Source: Gluconacetobacter entanii (GTDB taxonomy: Bacteria; Pseudomonadota; Alphaproteobacteria; Acetobacterales; Acetobacteraceae). Taken from it: a stretch of 64,000 nt of DNA. This document shows positions 62,944 to 64,000 of the stretch, in pieces; positions within the stretch are counted from its first letter, which is position 1, and each line of letters begins with the position of its first letter. A program made the translations under genes and the position numbers. The DNA lies in assembly GCF_003206495.1 (NCBI RefSeq), contig NZ_NKUF01000009.1, positions 1 to 64,000 of the forward strand, given 5' to 3'. Below the pieces are notes generated by a model. The model saw only the letters and a list, made by a program, of their open reading frames with translations, did no database searches and was not told where the DNA came from.

Positions 62944-64000
62944 TCAGCCCAGATCATGCTCCCATGCATGTTCGCGGGTGATCTTCACCAGATCGGTGGC
63001 GGATACCGCGCGTGAGATGAAGAAGCCCTGGATATAATCCACGCCCAACTGGGTTGCGATGTCGAACTGCTTGCGTGTCTCCACGCCTTCGACCGTCACT
63101 GACAGGCCAAACCCGTGCCCAAGCCGGATGAGGGCGGCAAGGATGTCGCGATCCTGTTCCCGCGTGTCGATATAGCGCACAAGGCTGCGGTCGATCTTCA
63201 GCGATTTCAGCGGCAGGTTCTTCAGCGTGGACAGCCGCACGCTGCCATGGCCGAAATTGTCCAGCGCAAGGCCGAACCCGTCTTCGGCCAGCGACTTGAG
63301 GCGCAACTGGCTCTTTTCCGCGCGACGCCCCTGCAGCATATGTTCCGTCACCTCCAGCATGAAGGTGCTGGGATCCATCTTCAGGTGCTTGATCTCGCTG
63401 AGCAGGTCCACCTGCTGGTCGAGGCTGAGCAGGTCGAGATGTGACAGGTTCACCGCCAGGCGCAGGTTCGGCAGGCCCGCCTTCTTCCACATGGCGATAT
63501 CGTCGTGGAACGACTGCACCAGATGGGTCTCCATCTCCTGCGCCAGTCCGGAATCGGCGAATACGTCAGTGAATGCCCCGGCCGACAGCAGTCCACGCTG
63601 CGGATGGTGCCAGCGCATCAGGGCCTCGGCCTGTTCGATCTGCCCGGTGTGGCAGTTCAGGATGGGCTGGTAATAGACCTCGAACTGGTTCTGCTTCACG
63701 CCCGCGCTGGCTTCCTTGAGGATCTTGGCACGTTCCAGCGCGGTCTTGTGCAGGCTGGCGCTGAACATGCGCGCCTGCTTGCCACCGGCCTGCTTTGCGG
63801 CATACAGCGCCACGTCGGCGTTCTTCTGCACGTCTTCGAGCGTATCGGTCGCCGTCAGCGGGGTTGCCCCGATACTGCCGGAGACACGCACGACGGCCGA
63901 TTCAAGGTCGATCGGCTCCTCAAGCAGCGTCTGAAGGCGGGTCAGGATGGATTCGAGGGAGTTTTCCTTCAGGCTCTTGTGCAGGATGATCGCGAATTCA
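62944..64000 (-). CDS. GGDEF-EAL cyclic-di-GMP protein, C-terminal part
   Basis: The gene runs off the right edge; 352 codons are visible. The first visible residues, EFAIILHKS, continue a GGDEF motif whose GGD lies at the boundary. VRVSGSIGATP and DVALYAAKQAGG end the GGDEF domain. The EAL domain follows: YYQPILN, EALMRW, NLSHLDLL, EVTEHML, LALDNFGHGSVRLS, LKIDRSLVR, TVEGVET and QGFFIS. Most catalytic residues are present, but the usual DDFG metal motif reads DNFG. Such proteins make or break cyclic di-GMP, which controls cellulose synthesis in Komagataeibacter. A sensory domain presumably lies beyond the window. Confidence 0.92.
   Translation of the reverse strand, partial: EFAIILHKSLKENSLESILTRLQTLLEEPIDLESAVVRVSGSIGATPLTATDTLEDVQKNADVALYAAKQAGGKQARMFSASLHKTALERAKILKEASAGVKQNQFEVYYQPILNCHTGQIEQAEALMRWHHPQRGLLSAGAFTDVFADSGLAQEMETHLVQSFHDDIAMWKKAGLPNLRLAVNLSHLDLLSLDQQVDLLSEIKHLKMDPSTFMLEVTEHMLQGRRAEKSQLRLKSLAEDGFGLALDNFGHGSVRLSTLKNLPLKSLKIDRSLVRYIDTREQDRDILAALIRLGHGFGLSVTVEGVETRKQFDIATQLGVDYIQGFFISRAVSATDLVKITREHAWEHDLG

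Noticed and set aside
1-64000. tRNA and rRNA genes
   Set aside because: All gaps of more than about 70 bases were read for T-loop (GTTCGA-type) and rRNA landmarks; none was convincing.

Overview
The window is about 64 kb of high-GC chromosomal DNA that looks like an acetic acid bacterium (Acetobacteraceae, most likely Komagataeibacter/Gluconacetobacter or a close relative). The grounds are alphaproteobacterial gene orders (rimP-nusA-ylxR-infB-rbfA, truB-rpsO-pnp, rph-rdgB beside hrcA, tsaB-rimI, sdhCDAB), an IS5-family element of the IS1031 type at the left edge, and a 2-oxoglutarate dehydrogenase operon without sucCD beside it. Most of the window is core genome. No rRNA, tRNA, CRISPR array, prophage or plasmid module was seen. 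The genus is an inference; a 16S or average-nucleotide-identity comparison would settle it.

Layout. 0-11.5 kb: a truncated IS, a fold-III PLP decarboxylase (ornithine decarboxylase type) behind a structured leader, a CopC-like protein, ccmAB (heme export), acnA, a LysR regulator, and a three-gene minus-strand cassette built around a membrane-anchored Clp-type AAA+ ATPase (8.5-11.5 kb) that I cannot assign to a known system. 11.5-27.5 kb: information-processing genes (rimP, nusA, ylxR/L7Ae fusion, infB, rbfA, truB, rpsO, pnp, rph, rdgB, hrcA), with a lone MCE protein and a flavin oxidoreductase carrying an unusual cysteine cluster. 27.5-41 kb: aldo/keto reductase, a class A penicillin-binding protein, prfB with a clear programmed +1 frameshift, a small TonB-like protein with ExbB and a TPR protein, an OmpR/EnvZ-like two-component pair, nfuA, a nitroreductase, tsaB, rimI and a TusA-like protein. 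41-53 kb: MucR-like and Fur-like regulators, an OlsB-like acyltransferase, lnt, an XRE regulator, a tyrosine phosphatase, sdhCDAB, asd and zwf. 53-64 kb: small secreted proteins, a 2OG-Fe(II) oxygenase, zapE, sucA-sucB-lpd (Lpd carries its own lipoyl domain), and the 3' part of a GGDEF-EAL gene that runs off the right edge.

Two families of dispersed palindromic repeats lie between genes. Family A (about 76 bp, two hairpins inside short inverted ends AAGTTTTTGG/CCAAAAACTT) occurs as six full or near-full copies plus half copies. Family B (about 55 bp, two GC-rich hairpins) occurs four times. Both lie just downstream of stop codons and never interrupt a gene.

Functionally the window is rich in central metabolism and respiration: aconitase, 2-oxoglutarate dehydrogenase, succinate dehydrogenase, glucose-6-phosphate dehydrogenase and cytochrome c maturation. 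It also carries the translation and RNA-turnover core and envelope functions. The observations most worth a second look are the AAA+ cassette, the terminator-like element immediately before rimP, the decarboxylase leader, the repeat families, the cysteine motif in the nitronate-monooxygenase-like protein, and the ExbB/TPR module without ExbD.
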